Source: Bradyrhizobium commune
GTDB lineage: Bacteria; Pseudomonadota; Alphaproteobacteria; Rhizobiales; Xanthobacteraceae
Length of the DNA stretch: 64,000 nucleotides
Direction of reading: 5' to 3'
NCBI RefSeq assembly: GCF_015624505.1
Contig: NZ_CP061379.1
Coordinates: 4,402,001-4,466,000 of the forward strand
Notes under the pieces: generated by a model
What the model was told of the DNA's origin: nothing
Databases searched by the model: none
The model's input: the letters and a program-made list of their open reading frames with translations, nothing else
Position numbers and translations under genes: made by a program
Part shown: one piece after another, positions 29,435 to 39,261 of the stretch
How positions within the stretch are numbered: the stretch's first letter is position 1
How the letters are laid out: every line of letters begins with the position of its first letter

Positions 29435-31021
29435 CTACCACAGCTCCCGCAACTGCCGCTTCAGCACCTTGCCATTGGCGTTGCGCGGCAGCGGATCGGC
29501 GGTGATCGCCATTGTCTCCGGCACCTTGTAGTCGGACAGCCGCTCGGCGCACCAGGATCGCAAATCGTCGCTGGCAACGGGCGCACGCGTCACCACCACC
29601 GCATGGACGCGCTCGCCCAGCACCGGGCACGGCTTTGCGATGATTGCGCTCTCGACCACGGCGGGATGGCCGGCCAGCACCGATTCGACCTCGGCCGAAT
29701 AGATCTTCAGGCCGCCGCGGTTGATCATGTCCTTCTGCCGGTCGAACACGCGGACGAAGCCTCCCGCGTCGACCGAGCCGAGATCGCCGGAATGCCAGAA
29801 GCCGGCGGTAAAGCTTTCCGCCGTGGCCTTCGGGTTATTCCAATAGCCCTTGATGACGGAAGCACTCTGGATCCAGAGTTCGCCGATCTCGCCGGGCGGC
29901 AGCTCGCGCCCGGCGGCATCCATCGCGATGATCCGCGCGCCCGGACAGGGCAGGCCGACGCTGTCGATGTGGCTCGCGGTCAGCTCGCCCGGCATGAGGG
30001 TGGACGGCGACGTCGTCTCGGTCGCGCCGTAGCAGTTCGCAAGCTTCAGACCCGGAATCGTCGCCTCGAGCTTCTCGATGGTCGCAACCGGCATCGGAGC
30101 GCCGCCAAAGCCGCCGATGCGCCAGCTCGACAGATCGTAGCTGTCGAAATCCGGCTGGAGCAGACAGAGATTGTACATCGCCGGCACCATCACCGTGTAG
30201 GTGACGCGTTCGCGCGCGGCGAGCTTGAGATATTCGGCGGCCTTGAACTCCGGCATGATGATCAGCGCGCCGCCGCAGCCGATCATGGTCGTGATGTTGG
30301 CGACGACGCCGGTGACGTGCCCGAGCGGCACCGCCGCGATCGATCGATCCGCGTCGGTCAATTCTAGGCAGGACACAAACACCATCGAGGAATGGACGAT
30401 GTTGCAATGCGCGAGCATCGCGCCCTTCGGCTTGCCGGTCGTGCCAGATGTGTAGAGGATCATCGCGGTATCCTCCTCGCTTGTCTCGACCGGCGTCGGG
30501 GCCGGCGCATTGTCCGCGAGCACGGAGAAGCGCGACAAAGCCGGATTGTCGTCGACGGCGATTCGGTGGACCACCTCGGGAACATCCCGCGCATCGGGCA
30601 ACCGGTCGACAAGCGCCGCCTCGTGGATCAGGATCCTGGCGTCGCAATCGGCGAGCACATAGGCAATCTCCGGCTTCTGTTGTCGCGTGCTGAGCAGCAC
30701 GGTGACGAGCCCTTCATGCGCGGCGGCAAACAGCAGCAGCGGAAATTCAACGCGATTGCCGAGCAGGATCGCAACGCGATCGCCACGCCGCAAACCGAGC
30801 TTGCGGAAGCCCGATGCGATCCGCGTCGCCTGGTCCACGGCCTGCCGCCAGCTCAGCCGGGCATTGCCGCAAATCAGCGCTTCGCCATCGCCGTTGCGCG
30901 CGCAGGTTTTCGCGATCATGGCCCAGAGGCTCGCCGGCCGGTCAGAGAAGGCCAGCACCATCCGATCGCCAAAGCGCGCCTCTAACCGCATCGGCGGGAT
31001 CAGAGATTGCGACCAGTCCAT
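29435..31021 (-). CDS. AMP-forming acyl-CoA synthetase / ligase
   Basis: 528-aa ANL-superfamily enzyme that activates a carboxylic acid with ATP and CoA. The P-loop-like ILYTSGTTGKPKGAML (about 190-205), the YGATETT motif, the hinge region RVFDRQKDMINRGGLKIY and the catalytic lysine in NANGKVLKRQL are present. The acid cannot be inferred. ATG 31021 (MDWSQSL) is preferred over 31051 because GAGGA lies 6 nt upstream. Confidence 0.9.
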   Translation of the reverse strand: MDWSQSLIPPMRLEARFGDRMVLAFSDRPASLWAMIAKTCARNGDGEALICGNARLSWRQAVDQATRIASGFRKLGLRRGDRVAILLGNRVEFPLLLFAAAHEGLVTVLLSTRQQKPEIAYVLADCDARILIHEAALVDRLPDARDVPEVVHRIAVDDNPALSRFSVLADNAPAPTPVETSEEDTAMILYTSGTTGKPKGAMLAHCNIVHSSMVFVSCLELTDADRSIAAVPLGHVTGVVANITTMIGCGGALIIMPEFKAAEYLKLAARERVTYTVMVPAMYNLCLLQPDFDSYDLSSWRIGGFGGAPMPVATIEKLEATIPGLKLANCYGATETTSPSTLMPGELTASHIDSVGLPCPGARIIAMDAAGRELPPGEIGELWIQSASVIKGYWNNPKATAESFTAGFWHSGDLGSVDAGGFVRVFDRQKDMINRGGLKIYSAEVESVLAGHPAVVESAIIAKPCPVLGERVHAVVVTRAPVASDDLRSWCAERLSDYKVPETMAITADPLPRNANGKVLKRQLRELW

Positions 31022-31093
31022 TGGGTGTCCTCGTCTTGTTGCTTTTGTCACCTTCGGCGCATGGGCAGGCGGGTCTCGTCTTGCGCTGATCGG

Positions 31094-31678
31094 CTAGCCT
31101 CCCATCACGGGAACGCCGATCACGACGGGATGGAACGCAAACGCCAGCGCCAGATAGGCGACGATTCCGACGGCGACCGCGATCAAATCGTTGGTGACGC
31201 CACCCACCGGAATCGGCGGGCCTCCGGCATCGGTGCGATGCTTCAGCGAAATGCGATCATACACCGCCCAGCCCAGGAACGAGCCGAACAGGATGATGGA
31301 GCCGAGGTCGCCATTGGCGAGCAGATGCGCGGCCGCCCACAGTTTGATGCCGGCCAGCATGGGATGCTTCAGCGTCGCATAAATGCGACCACGGAGATAC
31401 GAGGCGACCACCAGGATGACGGCCGGCAGCATCAGCGCGATCGTAATGTGTTTCATCGCCGTCGGCGGATACCAGACGTCGATCCATCCGGTGGCGCGAT
31501 AATGGCCAAAGCCCCAGACAATCAGCGCGAGCCCCGCGAGCGACACCAGCGAATAGAGGATCTTGTAGGTCCCCTCGCCCAGCCTCGCGATCGCCTCCGC
31601 GCGCGCGTCACGTTTCGTTGTGAAAATATGGGCCGCGAAAAACAGCACGAGCCCCAGGATCATGACCAGCAGACCCAC
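31094..31678 (-). CDS. NnrU-family membrane protein
   Basis: 194-aa protein with about five hydrophobic helices beginning MGLLVMILGLVLFFAAHIF and the family signature HPMLAGIKLWAAAHLLANGD. NnrU proteins are often found near denitrification genes, and some are related to the isoprenoid/carotenoid enzyme 15-cis-zeta-carotene isomerase. No denitrification genes are nearby, so the role is open. Confidence 0.87.
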   Translation of the reverse strand: MGLLVMILGLVLFFAAHIFTTKRDARAEAIARLGEGTYKILYSLVSLAGLALIVWGFGHYRATGWIDVWYPPTAMKHITIALMLPAVILVVASYLRGRIYATLKHPMLAGIKLWAAAHLLANGDLGSIILFGSFLGWAVYDRISLKHRTDAGGPPIPVGGVTNDLIAVAVGIVAYLALAFAFHPVVIGVPVMGG

Positions 31679-31749
31679 GACATCCTCCCCTCAACCAGCG
31701 CCCCCGCTTATGGCGTATCATCGATTGGCGGAGGATCGCAACTGATGCG

Positions 31750-32328
31750 CTACTTGCCGATCTCGCGATTGTCGACATAGCGGATCGCGATCGGCCGCCC
31801 CGCCAGGGCGCCGCCGAGGCCGCTGGTGAACTTCAGCGGCAGGCAGGCGTTCAATGACGAATTGATCGCATTCAGATAGGTCGTGCGGGTATCGGCCGGA
31901 ACGCCTACAGTCGCAAAGGTCAGGCGCGGCGGGCCGATCAGGCCGCCCGTCTTGTTGAAGCTGAAGCGCACCGACATCTGCATCCCCGCCCGCGCGTTAT
32001 CTGATGGCGGCGACCAGCAGGTGCGCAGCTCGGCGAATAGGTCGCCGATCGTGTCGAGATCGTGATCCGGCTTCTGGTACTTGGCGCGATCGGCGTCGGC
32101 CGGCACGCTCTCGATGGTGAGCTGGAGATTCTCACCATAGGGGTAATCGATCTCGGGAATGCAGGGGCCGTGATCCAGCGGGCTGCAATAGGACGGCGTG
32201 CAGGGTCGATTGTCGAGCACGCTGCACGGCTCATGCGCAAACGGGATGGGATTGATCTGCCGACGCTGCGCGTCGGAGGCAACCGTCGAGACGGCCAGCA
32301 GGGCGAGAACAAGGATGTAGCGCCACAT
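31750..32328 (-). CDS. exported hypothetical protein
   Basis: 192-aa protein with a signal peptide (MWRYILVLALLAVSTVASDA) and several cysteines in the mature start (CSVLDNRPCTPSYCSPLDHGPC). The C-terminal half (VRFSFNKTGGLIGPPRLTF) resembles a TonB-C-like energy-transducer fold, but this is uncertain. ATG 32328 lacks a good ribosome site; a GTG at 32349 lies inside the inverted repeat 32336-32372. No function assigned. Confidence 0.68.
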   Translation of the reverse strand: MWRYILVLALLAVSTVASDAQRRQINPIPFAHEPCSVLDNRPCTPSYCSPLDHGPCIPEIDYPYGENLQLTIESVPADADRAKYQKPDHDLDTIGDLFAELRTCWSPPSDNARAGMQMSVRFSFNKTGGLIGPPRLTFATVGVPADTRTTYLNAINSSLNACLPLKFTSGLGGALAGRPIAIRYVDNREIGK

Positions 32329-32335
32329 GGTGTGA

Positions 32336-32372
32336 GCCCATAATGCCACACTGCAAACGTGGCATTATGGGC
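32336..32372. promoter_or_regulatory. 14-bp perfect inverted repeat upstream of an exported protein gene
   Basis: GCCCATAATGCCAC (32336-32349) and GTGGCATTATGGGC (32359-32372) with a 9-nt loop. It ends 8 bp before the start codon of the gene at 31750-32328. It may be an operator, or in RNA a hairpin covering the ribosome-binding region. Confidence 0.65.
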
Positions 32373-32431
32373 GAACGCGTCAAGACCACGGCCGTTCACA
32401 TGCTCGCGCTCAATTCGCGGAGATGGGCACC

Positions 32432-34051
32432 CTACCCCTTCTTCTTCACGTCCTTGACGTTGGCGAACTCGATGCCCTCGGCACGTTCCCTGGTATAGCC
32501 GAGATAGAACTCATTCCTGGCGAGGTACACGGGATCGCCGTCGACATCGTCGGCGATGCTCGAGGTGTTGGCGGCGACGAAGGTGTCGAGCTTCTTGCGA
32601 TCCTCCGAGGAGATCCAGCGGGCGAGCTGGAACTCGCTGACCTCGAACTCCACCGGAAGCGAATATTCCGCGTCCAGCCGCGCCTTCAGCACGTCGAGCT
32701 GAAGCGCGCCGACGACGCCGACCAGCGCCGGCGCACCATCGCGCGGCCGGAACACCTGCACGACGCCCTCTTCCGACATCTGCTGAAGCGCTTCCTTCAG
32801 CTTCTTCGCCTTCATCGCGTCAGTCAGACGCACGCGACGGACGATTTCCGGCGCAAAGCTCGGCACGCCGACGAAGTTGAAATCCTCGCCCTCCGTCAGC
32901 GTGTCGCCGATCCGCAGCGTTCCGTGGTTGGGAATACCGACGACGTCGCCGGCGAAGGCCTCGTCCGCAACCGAACGGTCCTGCGCAAAGAAGAATTGCG
33001 GGCTCGACAGCGGCATGCTCTTGCCGGTGCGCACCAGCTTGGCCTTCATGCCGCGGCTGAGTTTTCCCGAGCACAGCCGCGCAAACGCAATGCGGTCGCG
33101 GTGGTTCGGATCCATGTTGGCCTGGATCTTGAACACGAAGGCGCTCATGCGCGGATCGGTGGCTTCGACCTTGCGCTGGTCGCTCTCCTGCGCGCGCGGC
33201 TCGGGCGCGAACTTGCCGAGGCCTTCCAGGAGGTCGCCGACGCCGAAATTGCGGAGCGCACTGCCGAAATAGACCGGTGTCAGATGGCCCTCACGAAACG
33301 CATCGAGCTCGAACGGCTTTGAGGCCTCGGTGACGAGCTCGAGCTCGTCCTTCACCGCGGAGACGTCAAGATTGGCATTGAGCTTGGCAAGCTCGGCGAT
33401 CTCGATCTGCTGCGCCGCGCCGGTCTTGGCGCCGCCGCCTTCGAGCAGGCGCACGCCGCCATCGACGACGTCATAGGTGCCGAGGAAGTCGCGGCCGCGG
33501 CCGACCGGCCAGGTCATCGGCGTGGTGTCGAGCGCCAGCGTCTTCTCGATCTCGTCCAAAAGCTCGAAAACGTCCCGGCTCTCACGGTCCATCTTGTTGA
33601 TGAAGGTGATGATCGGAATGTCACGCAAGCGGCAGACCTCGAACAGCTTTCGCGTCCGCGCCTCGATGCCCTTGGCGGCGTCGATCACCATGACGGCGGA
33701 ATCGACCGCCGTGAGCGTGCGATAGGTGTCTTCCGAAAAGTCCTCGTGACCCGGCGTGTCCAGCAGGTTGAAGACGAGGCCCTCGAACTCGAAGGTCATG
33801 ACCGAGGTCACGACCGAGATGCCGCGCTCGCGCTCGATTTTCATCCAGTCCGAGCGGGTGTTGCGCCGCTCGCCCTTGGCCTTGACCTGGCCGGCGAGAT
33901 TGATGGCGCCGCCGAACAGCAAGAGCTTCTCGGTCAGCGTGGTCTTACCGGCGTCCGGGTGCGAGATGATCGCAAAGGTGCGCCTGCGCGATACTTCGGC
34001 GGCAAGCGGGGAACGGGCCGGCGATTCGGCTGTGGTGGCGATGTCGGACAT
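32432..34051 (-). CDS. prfC: peptide chain release factor 3
   Basis: 539-aa translational GTPase that recycles RF1/RF2 after termination. G-domain motifs ISHPDAGKTTLTEKLLLFGG (about 29-48), the switch region RGISVVTSVM, DTPGHEDF and NKMD. The N-terminal and C-terminal sequence fits RF3 rather than EF-G (no domain IV). Monocistronic by spacing; 188 bp separates it from the ABC transporter group. Confidence 0.96.
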   Translation of the reverse strand: MSDIATTAESPARSPLAAEVSRRRTFAIISHPDAGKTTLTEKLLLFGGAINLAGQVKAKGERRNTRSDWMKIERERGISVVTSVMTFEFEGLVFNLLDTPGHEDFSEDTYRTLTAVDSAVMVIDAAKGIEARTRKLFEVCRLRDIPIITFINKMDRESRDVFELLDEIEKTLALDTTPMTWPVGRGRDFLGTYDVVDGGVRLLEGGGAKTGAAQQIEIAELAKLNANLDVSAVKDELELVTEASKPFELDAFREGHLTPVYFGSALRNFGVGDLLEGLGKFAPEPRAQESDQRKVEATDPRMSAFVFKIQANMDPNHRDRIAFARLCSGKLSRGMKAKLVRTGKSMPLSSPQFFFAQDRSVADEAFAGDVVGIPNHGTLRIGDTLTEGEDFNFVGVPSFAPEIVRRVRLTDAMKAKKLKEALQQMSEEGVVQVFRPRDGAPALVGVVGALQLDVLKARLDAEYSLPVEFEVSEFQLARWISSEDRKKLDTFVAANTSSIADDVDGDPVYLARNEFYLGYTRERAEGIEFANVKDVKKKG

Positions 34052-34239
34052 GGCGGGAGCGTTTGGCAGGGAAAATGGGCCTGATCAAGCCTCATTTGGT
34101 GATTGCAGAGCCCTTCAGCTAGCCCCATATCGCCCTTTGGGAGGGACGGCCCTCCCCCTCTGATCGTCGCCGGGATTGCCGGGCTGACACTCGTTTTCCG
34201 ATCGGAGATGAGCTTCAAAACGGCCAACCTGTCAGGAGC

Positions 34240-35208
34240 TTAGAGCGACCGCCGGAAGTAATGCGCGATCTCACCGACGACGCCACGACGGAAGGTGAGC
34301 ACGCAGATCACGAAGATCGAGCCCTGGATCACCGTCACCCACTGACCAAAACCCGCCAGATATTGCTGCATGGCGATGATCGCGAAGGCACCGACGACGG
34401 GCCCGAAGATGGTGCCGAGGCCGCCAACCAGCGTCATCAGCACGACTTCGCCCGACATCGACCAGTGCACGTCGGTGAGCGAGGCATTCTGCGCCACGAA
34501 CACCTTCAGCGAACCGGCGAAACCGGCCACCGTGCCCGAGAGCACGAACGCCAGAAACTTGTACTGATCGGTCCGGTAGCCCAGCGAGATCGCGCGCTGC
34601 TCGTTCTCGCGGATCGACTTCAGCACCTCGCCGAACGGCGAGTTGATGATGCGATAGATCAGTAGGAAGCCGGCGAGGAAGCCGACGAGAACGACATAGT
34701 AGAGCACGGTCGGCTTGGTGAGATCGAAGACGCCGAACATGTGCCCCTGCGGAATGCCCTGGATGCCGTCCTCACCATGAGTGAACGGCGCTTGCAGATA
34801 GATGAAATACAACAGCTGCGACAGCGCCAGCGTGATCATCGAGAAATAGATGCCCTGCCGACGGATCGAGATGTAACCGGTGATGATCGAGAGGACGAAA
34901 GCGCCGGCGACACCGACGAGGATGCCGAGTTCCGGCGGCAGCCCCCACACTTTCAGCGCATGCGCGCTGCAATAGCCGGCCGTTCCCAAGAACATCGCGT
35001 GGCCGAACGACAGCAGACCGCCATAGCCGATCAGAAGATTGAAGGCACAGGCGAGCAGCGCGAAGCACAGCGCCTGCATCACGAAGAATGGATAGATGCC
35101 GGTGAACGGCACCGAAGCGAGCAGCAACGCCATCGCCACGAATACGATCATCTCATCGCGCATCGCGCGCGGGGTCATCGGCAGCGTGTCGTCCGTCAAG
35201 GCTGTCAT
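34240..35208 (-). CDS. branched-chain amino-acid ABC transporter permease (LivM type)
   Basis: 322-aa multi-pass permease. The LivM hallmark GYGGLLSFGHAMFLGTAGYC (about 63-82) and the EAA-like ENEQRAISLGYRTDQYKFLAF region that contacts the ATPases are present. It begins one base after the LivH-type permease stop, completing the heterodimeric membrane channel. Imported substrates of the family include leucine, isoleucine, valine and related compounds, or aromatic acids in soil bacteria. Confidence 0.93.
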   Translation of the reverse strand: MTALTDDTLPMTPRAMRDEMIVFVAMALLLASVPFTGIYPFFVMQALCFALLACAFNLLIGYGGLLSFGHAMFLGTAGYCSAHALKVWGLPPELGILVGVAGAFVLSIITGYISIRRQGIYFSMITLALSQLLYFIYLQAPFTHGEDGIQGIPQGHMFGVFDLTKPTVLYYVVLVGFLAGFLLIYRIINSPFGEVLKSIRENEQRAISLGYRTDQYKFLAFVLSGTVAGFAGSLKVFVAQNASLTDVHWSMSGEVVLMTLVGGLGTIFGPVVGAFAIIAMQQYLAGFGQWVTVIQGSIFVICVLTFRRGVVGEIAHYFRRSL

Positions 35209-35209
35209 A

Positions 35210-36079
35210 TCAGGCCGCCCTTCCCGTCAATCCCGTTGGCTTCACCAAGAGCACCAGCACCATCAGCACGAACACGACGGTGTTCGAGGCCTCGGGATAA
35301 AAATACTTGGTCAGGCCCTCGATCACGCCGAGTGCAAAACCCGTGATGATCGATCCCATGATCGATCCCATACCGCCGATCACCACCACGGCGAACACAA
35401 CGATGATGAGGTCGGCGCCCATCAGCGGTCGGACCTGGTTGATCGGCGCCGACAGCACGCCGGCGAGCGCGGCAAGGCCGACACCCAGGCCATAAGTCAG
35501 CGTGATCATCCGCGGCACGTTGATGCCGAAGGCGCGCACCAGCGTCGGATTTTCGGTGGCGGCACGCAGGTAGGCGCCGAGCCGGGTCTTCTCGATCAGG
35601 AACCAGGTGGCCAGACACACGACCAGCGAGAAGATGACGACCCAGGCGCGATAGATGGGCAGGAACATGAAGCCGAGATTCATGCCGCCCCTGAGCTGGT
35701 CCGGAATGGAGTAAGGCAGGCCCGACGATCCGAAATAGTTCTGGAACACGCCCTGCACGATCAGCGCGATGCCGAACGTCAGAAGCAGGCCGTAGAGATG
35801 GTCGAGCCCGGTCAGCCATTGCAGCATGGTCCGTTCCAGGATCATGCCGAAGATGCCGACCACGATCGGTGCGATGATCAACGCTGGCCAGTAGCCGATA
35901 CTGAGGTAATCATTGTTGAGCAGGAAATACGCCACGAACGCGCCCATCATGTAGAGCGCGCCATGCGCGAAATTGATGATGTTGAGCATGCCGAAGATCA
36001 CGGCAAGCCCGAGACTGAGCAGCGCGTAGAACGAGCCGTTGATCAGTCCCACCAGTAGCTGTGCATAGAGAGCCTGCAT
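35210..36079 (-). CDS. branched-chain amino-acid ABC transporter permease (LivH type)
   Basis: 289-aa permease beginning LLVGLINGSFYALLSLGLAV, with INFAHGALYMMGA (about 35-47) and the RAATENPTLVRAFGIN loop that docks onto the ATPase. About eight hydrophobic helices. It lies between the binding-protein gene (72 bp upstream) and the LivM-type gene (1 bp downstream). Confidence 0.94.
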   Translation of the reverse strand: MQALYAQLLVGLINGSFYALLSLGLAVIFGMLNIINFAHGALYMMGAFVAYFLLNNDYLSIGYWPALIIAPIVVGIFGMILERTMLQWLTGLDHLYGLLLTFGIALIVQGVFQNYFGSSGLPYSIPDQLRGGMNLGFMFLPIYRAWVVIFSLVVCLATWFLIEKTRLGAYLRAATENPTLVRAFGINVPRMITLTYGLGVGLAALAGVLSAPINQVRPLMGADLIIVVFAVVVIGGMGSIMGSIITGFALGVIEGLTKYFYPEASNTVVFVLMVLVLLVKPTGLTGRAA

Positions 36080-36151
36080 CGATCCCGCACCCAGTCCCTT
36101 CGGCGTTCCCCAGATAACGCCCGCCGGCTCATCGCCGGCGGGCAGTTGCTC

Positions 36152-37375
36152 TTACTTCTTCAAAAGCGCGCACTTGCTTTCGGACAGCGGCGTGAAGGCC
36201 TGATCGCCCGGCACCGTGCCGACGAGCTTGTAGAAGTCCCACGGTCCCTTGGACTCGGAGGGCTTCTTCACCTCGAACAGATAAGCATTGTGGATGGTGC
36301 GGCCGTTGGGCTGGATCTCGCCCTTGCCGAACAGCTCGTCCTCGGTCGGCATCGACTTCATCTTCTCGACCACCTTGACGCCGTCATGCGGATTGCCACC
36401 CATCGCTTCCAGCGCCTTCAGATAGTGGCGCACGCCCGCATAGACGCCCGCCTGCACCATGGTCGGCATCGCGCCGTTCTTCATCTTCTCGGAGAACTTC
36501 TTGGAGAAGGCCCGGGTCTGGTCGTTCATGTCCCAGTAGAAGGTCTCGGTGAAGTTGAGGCCCTGAGCGGTCTCGAGACCGATCGCCTTGACGTCAGTGA
36601 GGAACAACAGCAGCGCCGCCAGCTTCTGGCCGCCCTTGACGATACCGAACTCCGCCGCCTGCTTGATGGTGTTGGTGGTATCACCGCCGGCATTGGCAAG
36701 GCCGATGATCTTGGCCTTGGAGGCCTGCGCCTGGAGCAGAAACGACGAGAAGTCCGGCGTGTTGAGCGGGTGCTTGACCCCGCCCACCACCTTGCCGCCA
36801 TTGGCCGTGATGACGGCGGTGGTGTCGCGCTCGAGCGCGGCGCCGAAGGCATAGTCGGCGGTCAGGAAGAACCAGGTGTCGCCGCCGGCCTTCACCAGCG
36901 CCTGGCCCGTTGTGTGGGCCAGCATGTAGGTGTCGTACGTCCAGTGCACGGTGTTGGGCGAGCACTGCGCGTTGGTGAGGTCCGAGGTCGCCGCCCCCGA
37001 ATTGATGTAGACGCCGTTCTTTTCCTTGACGACGTTGTTGACCGCGAGCGCCACGCCGGAGTTTGGCACGTCGACGATGATGTCGACCTTGTCGACGTCG
37101 AACCACTGCCGCGCGATCGCGGTGCCGATGTCGGGCTTGTTCTGGTGATCGCCCGAGATGATGTCGATCTTCCAGCCCTTCGCAGCGAGGCCGGAATCCT
37201 CGACGGCCATTTGCGCGGCCAGAGTCGAGCCGGGCCCGCCGAGGTCGGCGTAGAGGCCCGACTGATCTGACAGCGCGCCGATCTTGACGCTCTTGTCCTG
37301 CGCGGATGCAACACCGGCTGCGGCAAATGTCAGTGCGGTGGTCAGCAGAAACGACGCAATCGACTTTGTCTTCAT
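36152..37375 (-). CDS. branched-chain amino-acid-type periplasmic binding protein
   Basis: 407-aa exported binding protein with a signal peptide of about 25 residues (cleavage near ASA-QD) and type I fold beginning SVKIGALSDQSGLYADLGG. It belongs with the two permeases and two ATPases around it. Closely related in sequence to the orphan at 25191-26420. The ligand is unknown; such proteins in Bradyrhizobium bind amino acids, amides, urea or aromatic acids. Confidence 0.93.
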   Translation of the reverse strand: MKTKSIASFLLTTALTFAAAGVASAQDKSVKIGALSDQSGLYADLGGPGSTLAAQMAVEDSGLAAKGWKIDIISGDHQNKPDIGTAIARQWFDVDKVDIIVDVPNSGVALAVNNVVKEKNGVYINSGAATSDLTNAQCSPNTVHWTYDTYMLAHTTGQALVKAGGDTWFFLTADYAFGAALERDTTAVITANGGKVVGGVKHPLNTPDFSSFLLQAQASKAKIIGLANAGGDTTNTIKQAAEFGIVKGGQKLAALLLFLTDVKAIGLETAQGLNFTETFYWDMNDQTRAFSKKFSEKMKNGAMPTMVQAGVYAGVRHYLKALEAMGGNPHDGVKVVEKMKSMPTEDELFGKGEIQPNGRTIHNAYLFEVKKPSESKGPWDFYKLVGTVPGDQAFTPLSESKCALLKK

Positions 37376-37423
37376 GCTACTTCCCTTGTGAATTGTCTCT
37401 TGGCCTTACTACCTTGGGCCGTA

Positions 37424-38170
37424 CTAGACGCCGAGATAGGTGTGGAGCTTGTCCATGTTGGCGGCAAGCTCGGAGTTGGAAAATCCGTCAATGATCTTGC
37501 CATGTTCGACGACGTAATAGCGGTCGGCGACGGTGGAGGCGAAGCGGAAGTTCTGCTCGACCAGGAGGATGGTAAAGCCCTCCTTCTTGAGCCGCGCGAT
37601 GGTGTGGCCGATCTGCTGGATGATGACCGGGGCGAGACCCTCGGTCGGCTCGTCCAGCATCAGGAAGCTCGCGCCGGTGCGCAGGATGCGCGCGATCGCG
37701 AGCATCTGCTGCTCGCCGCCGGACAGCTTGGTGCCCTGGCTGTTGAGCCGCTCCTTCAGGTTCGGAAACAGGTCGAAGATCTGCTCGAGCGGCAACCCGC
37801 CCTGCCGCACCACCGGCGGCAGCAGCAAATTCTCGCGCACGTCGAGACTGGAGAAGATTCCCCGCTCCTCCGGGCAGAACGCGATGCCCATGCGCGCGAT
37901 CTTGTCGGAGGTCGCGCGGATGATTTCCTGGTTGTTGAATTTGATCGAGCCGGCGCGCTTGCCGATGATGCCCATGATCGACTTCAGCGTGGTGGTCTTG
38001 CCGGCGCCATTGCGTCCCAGCAGCGTGACGACCTCGCCCGCATTCACGTCGAAATTGATCCCGTGCAGGATGTGGGATTCGCCGTACCAGGCTTCCAGGT
38101 TGCGCACCTGGAGGATGTTGCCGCCGGTCGCAGCCTTTGCCGGAGCCTCGGCCATCGCAGTGTCAGGCAT
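37424..38170 (-). CDS. branched-chain amino-acid ABC transporter ATPase (LivF type)
   Basis: 248-aa ABC ATPase: Walker A GRNGAGKTT (about 53-61), signature LSGGEQQML, Walker B FLMLDEPTEGLAP, switch His in VEQNF region. It overlaps the LivG-type gene by 8 bp, so they are translationally coupled. LivF type is judged from its short length and EGLAP Walker B. Confidence 0.94.
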   Translation of the reverse strand: MPDTAMAEAPAKAATGGNILQVRNLEAWYGESHILHGINFDVNAGEVVTLLGRNGAGKTTTLKSIMGIIGKRAGSIKFNNQEIIRATSDKIARMGIAFCPEERGIFSSLDVRENLLLPPVVRQGGLPLEQIFDLFPNLKERLNSQGTKLSGGEQQMLAIARILRTGASFLMLDEPTEGLAPVIIQQIGHTIARLKKEGFTILLVEQNFRFASTVADRYYVVEHGKIIDGFSNSELAANMDKLHTYLGV

Positions 38171-38918
38171 GACCGGCTCCCAGATAGGCTTCCTTGACGC
38201 GCTCGTCCTTGGTGAGCTCGGTGTAATGGCCCTGCGCGAGCACCTGCCCGCGTGTCAGCACGGTGATGATGTCGGACAGATTGGCCACGACGCTCAGATT
38301 ATGCTCGACCATCAGGATGGTGTATTTCGCCGAAATGCGCTTGATCAGCGCCGCGATCTTGTCGATGTCCTCGTGGCCCATGCCCGCCATCGGTTCGTCC
38401 AGAAGCATCATTTCCGGATCGAGCGCCAGCGTGGTCGCGATCTCGAGCGCGCGCTTGCGTCCATAGGGCATCTCGACCGCCGGCGTATTGGCGAACTCGC
38501 TGAGGCCGACGTCGTTCAACAGTTCGCGGGCGCGGTCGTTAAAGCGATTGAGCACCGATTTCGAACGCCAGAAATCAAACGAGCTGCCGTGCTGGCGCTG
38601 GAGCGCGACACGAACGTTTTCCAGCGCGGTCATGTGCGGAAACACCGCCGAGATCTGGAACGAACGCACCAGCCCCAAGCGCGCGACGTCGGCCGGCGCC
38701 ATCGCGGTGATGTCCTGCCCCTTGTACAGGATTTTGCCGGCAGACGGCCTGAGGAACTTGGTCAGAAGATTGAAGCACGTCGTCTTGCCGGCCCCGTTCG
38801 GACCGATCAACGCGTGAATACTCCCACGGCGAACCTTGAGCGCGACGTCGCGGACGGCGAAGAAGCCCGCGAACTCCTTGGTCAAGCCTTCCGTTTCGAG
38901 AATGAACTCATCGGCCAA
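38163..38918 (-). CDS. branched-chain amino-acid ABC transporter ATPase (LivG type)
   Basis: 251-aa ABC ATPase: Walker A GPNGAGKTT, Walker B MLLDEPMAGM and the LivG-type VEHNLSVV. The signature is degenerate: the usual LS/PYG-Q region reads MPYGRKRALEIA. TTG 38918 is chosen because it gives the normal family length; an in-frame ATG at 39047 would add 43 low-quality Arg/Pro-rich residues. It is the first gene of the five-gene transporter group. Confidence 0.9.
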   Translation of the reverse strand: MADEFILETEGLTKEFAGFFAVRDVALKVRRGSIHALIGPNGAGKTTCFNLLTKFLRPSAGKILYKGQDITAMAPADVARLGLVRSFQISAVFPHMTALENVRVALQRQHGSSFDFWRSKSVLNRFNDRARELLNDVGLSEFANTPAVEMPYGRKRALEIATTLALDPEMMLLDEPMAGMGHEDIDKIAALIKRISAKYTILMVEHNLSVVANLSDIITVLTRGQVLAQGHYTELTKDERVKEAYLGAGHA

Positions 38919-39261
38919 ACAGATTTCCCCCCGCCCGCGCGGCGCGCGTGGCTTCCTTGTTGCTTCGGCTTTCCGGGGGGCCTTGGAGCCTTCCCGGAAT
39001 GTCGCCTCCGGGCGCGGAATATGCCGGAGGTGACGGGGGTTAGGCAAGGCGGAAAGCTGAGCAGGTCAGGCCTCCGGCCGGGAGACTTATGCTCCCTTAG
39101 TCGGAGGTGTTTTGACGTCGCGCCTGCCCGGCCCTCCGGTTCGCAAAGCGCCGGTCATCAAGCCGTCGTTAACGGTCTTTGGCCGCGCGCGCCAGCCTTC
39201 ATCAAAAATTTTCCCGCAAGCCCCATCATGCCCGGGTTTCTATCTGCCTGGGAATATTGTT

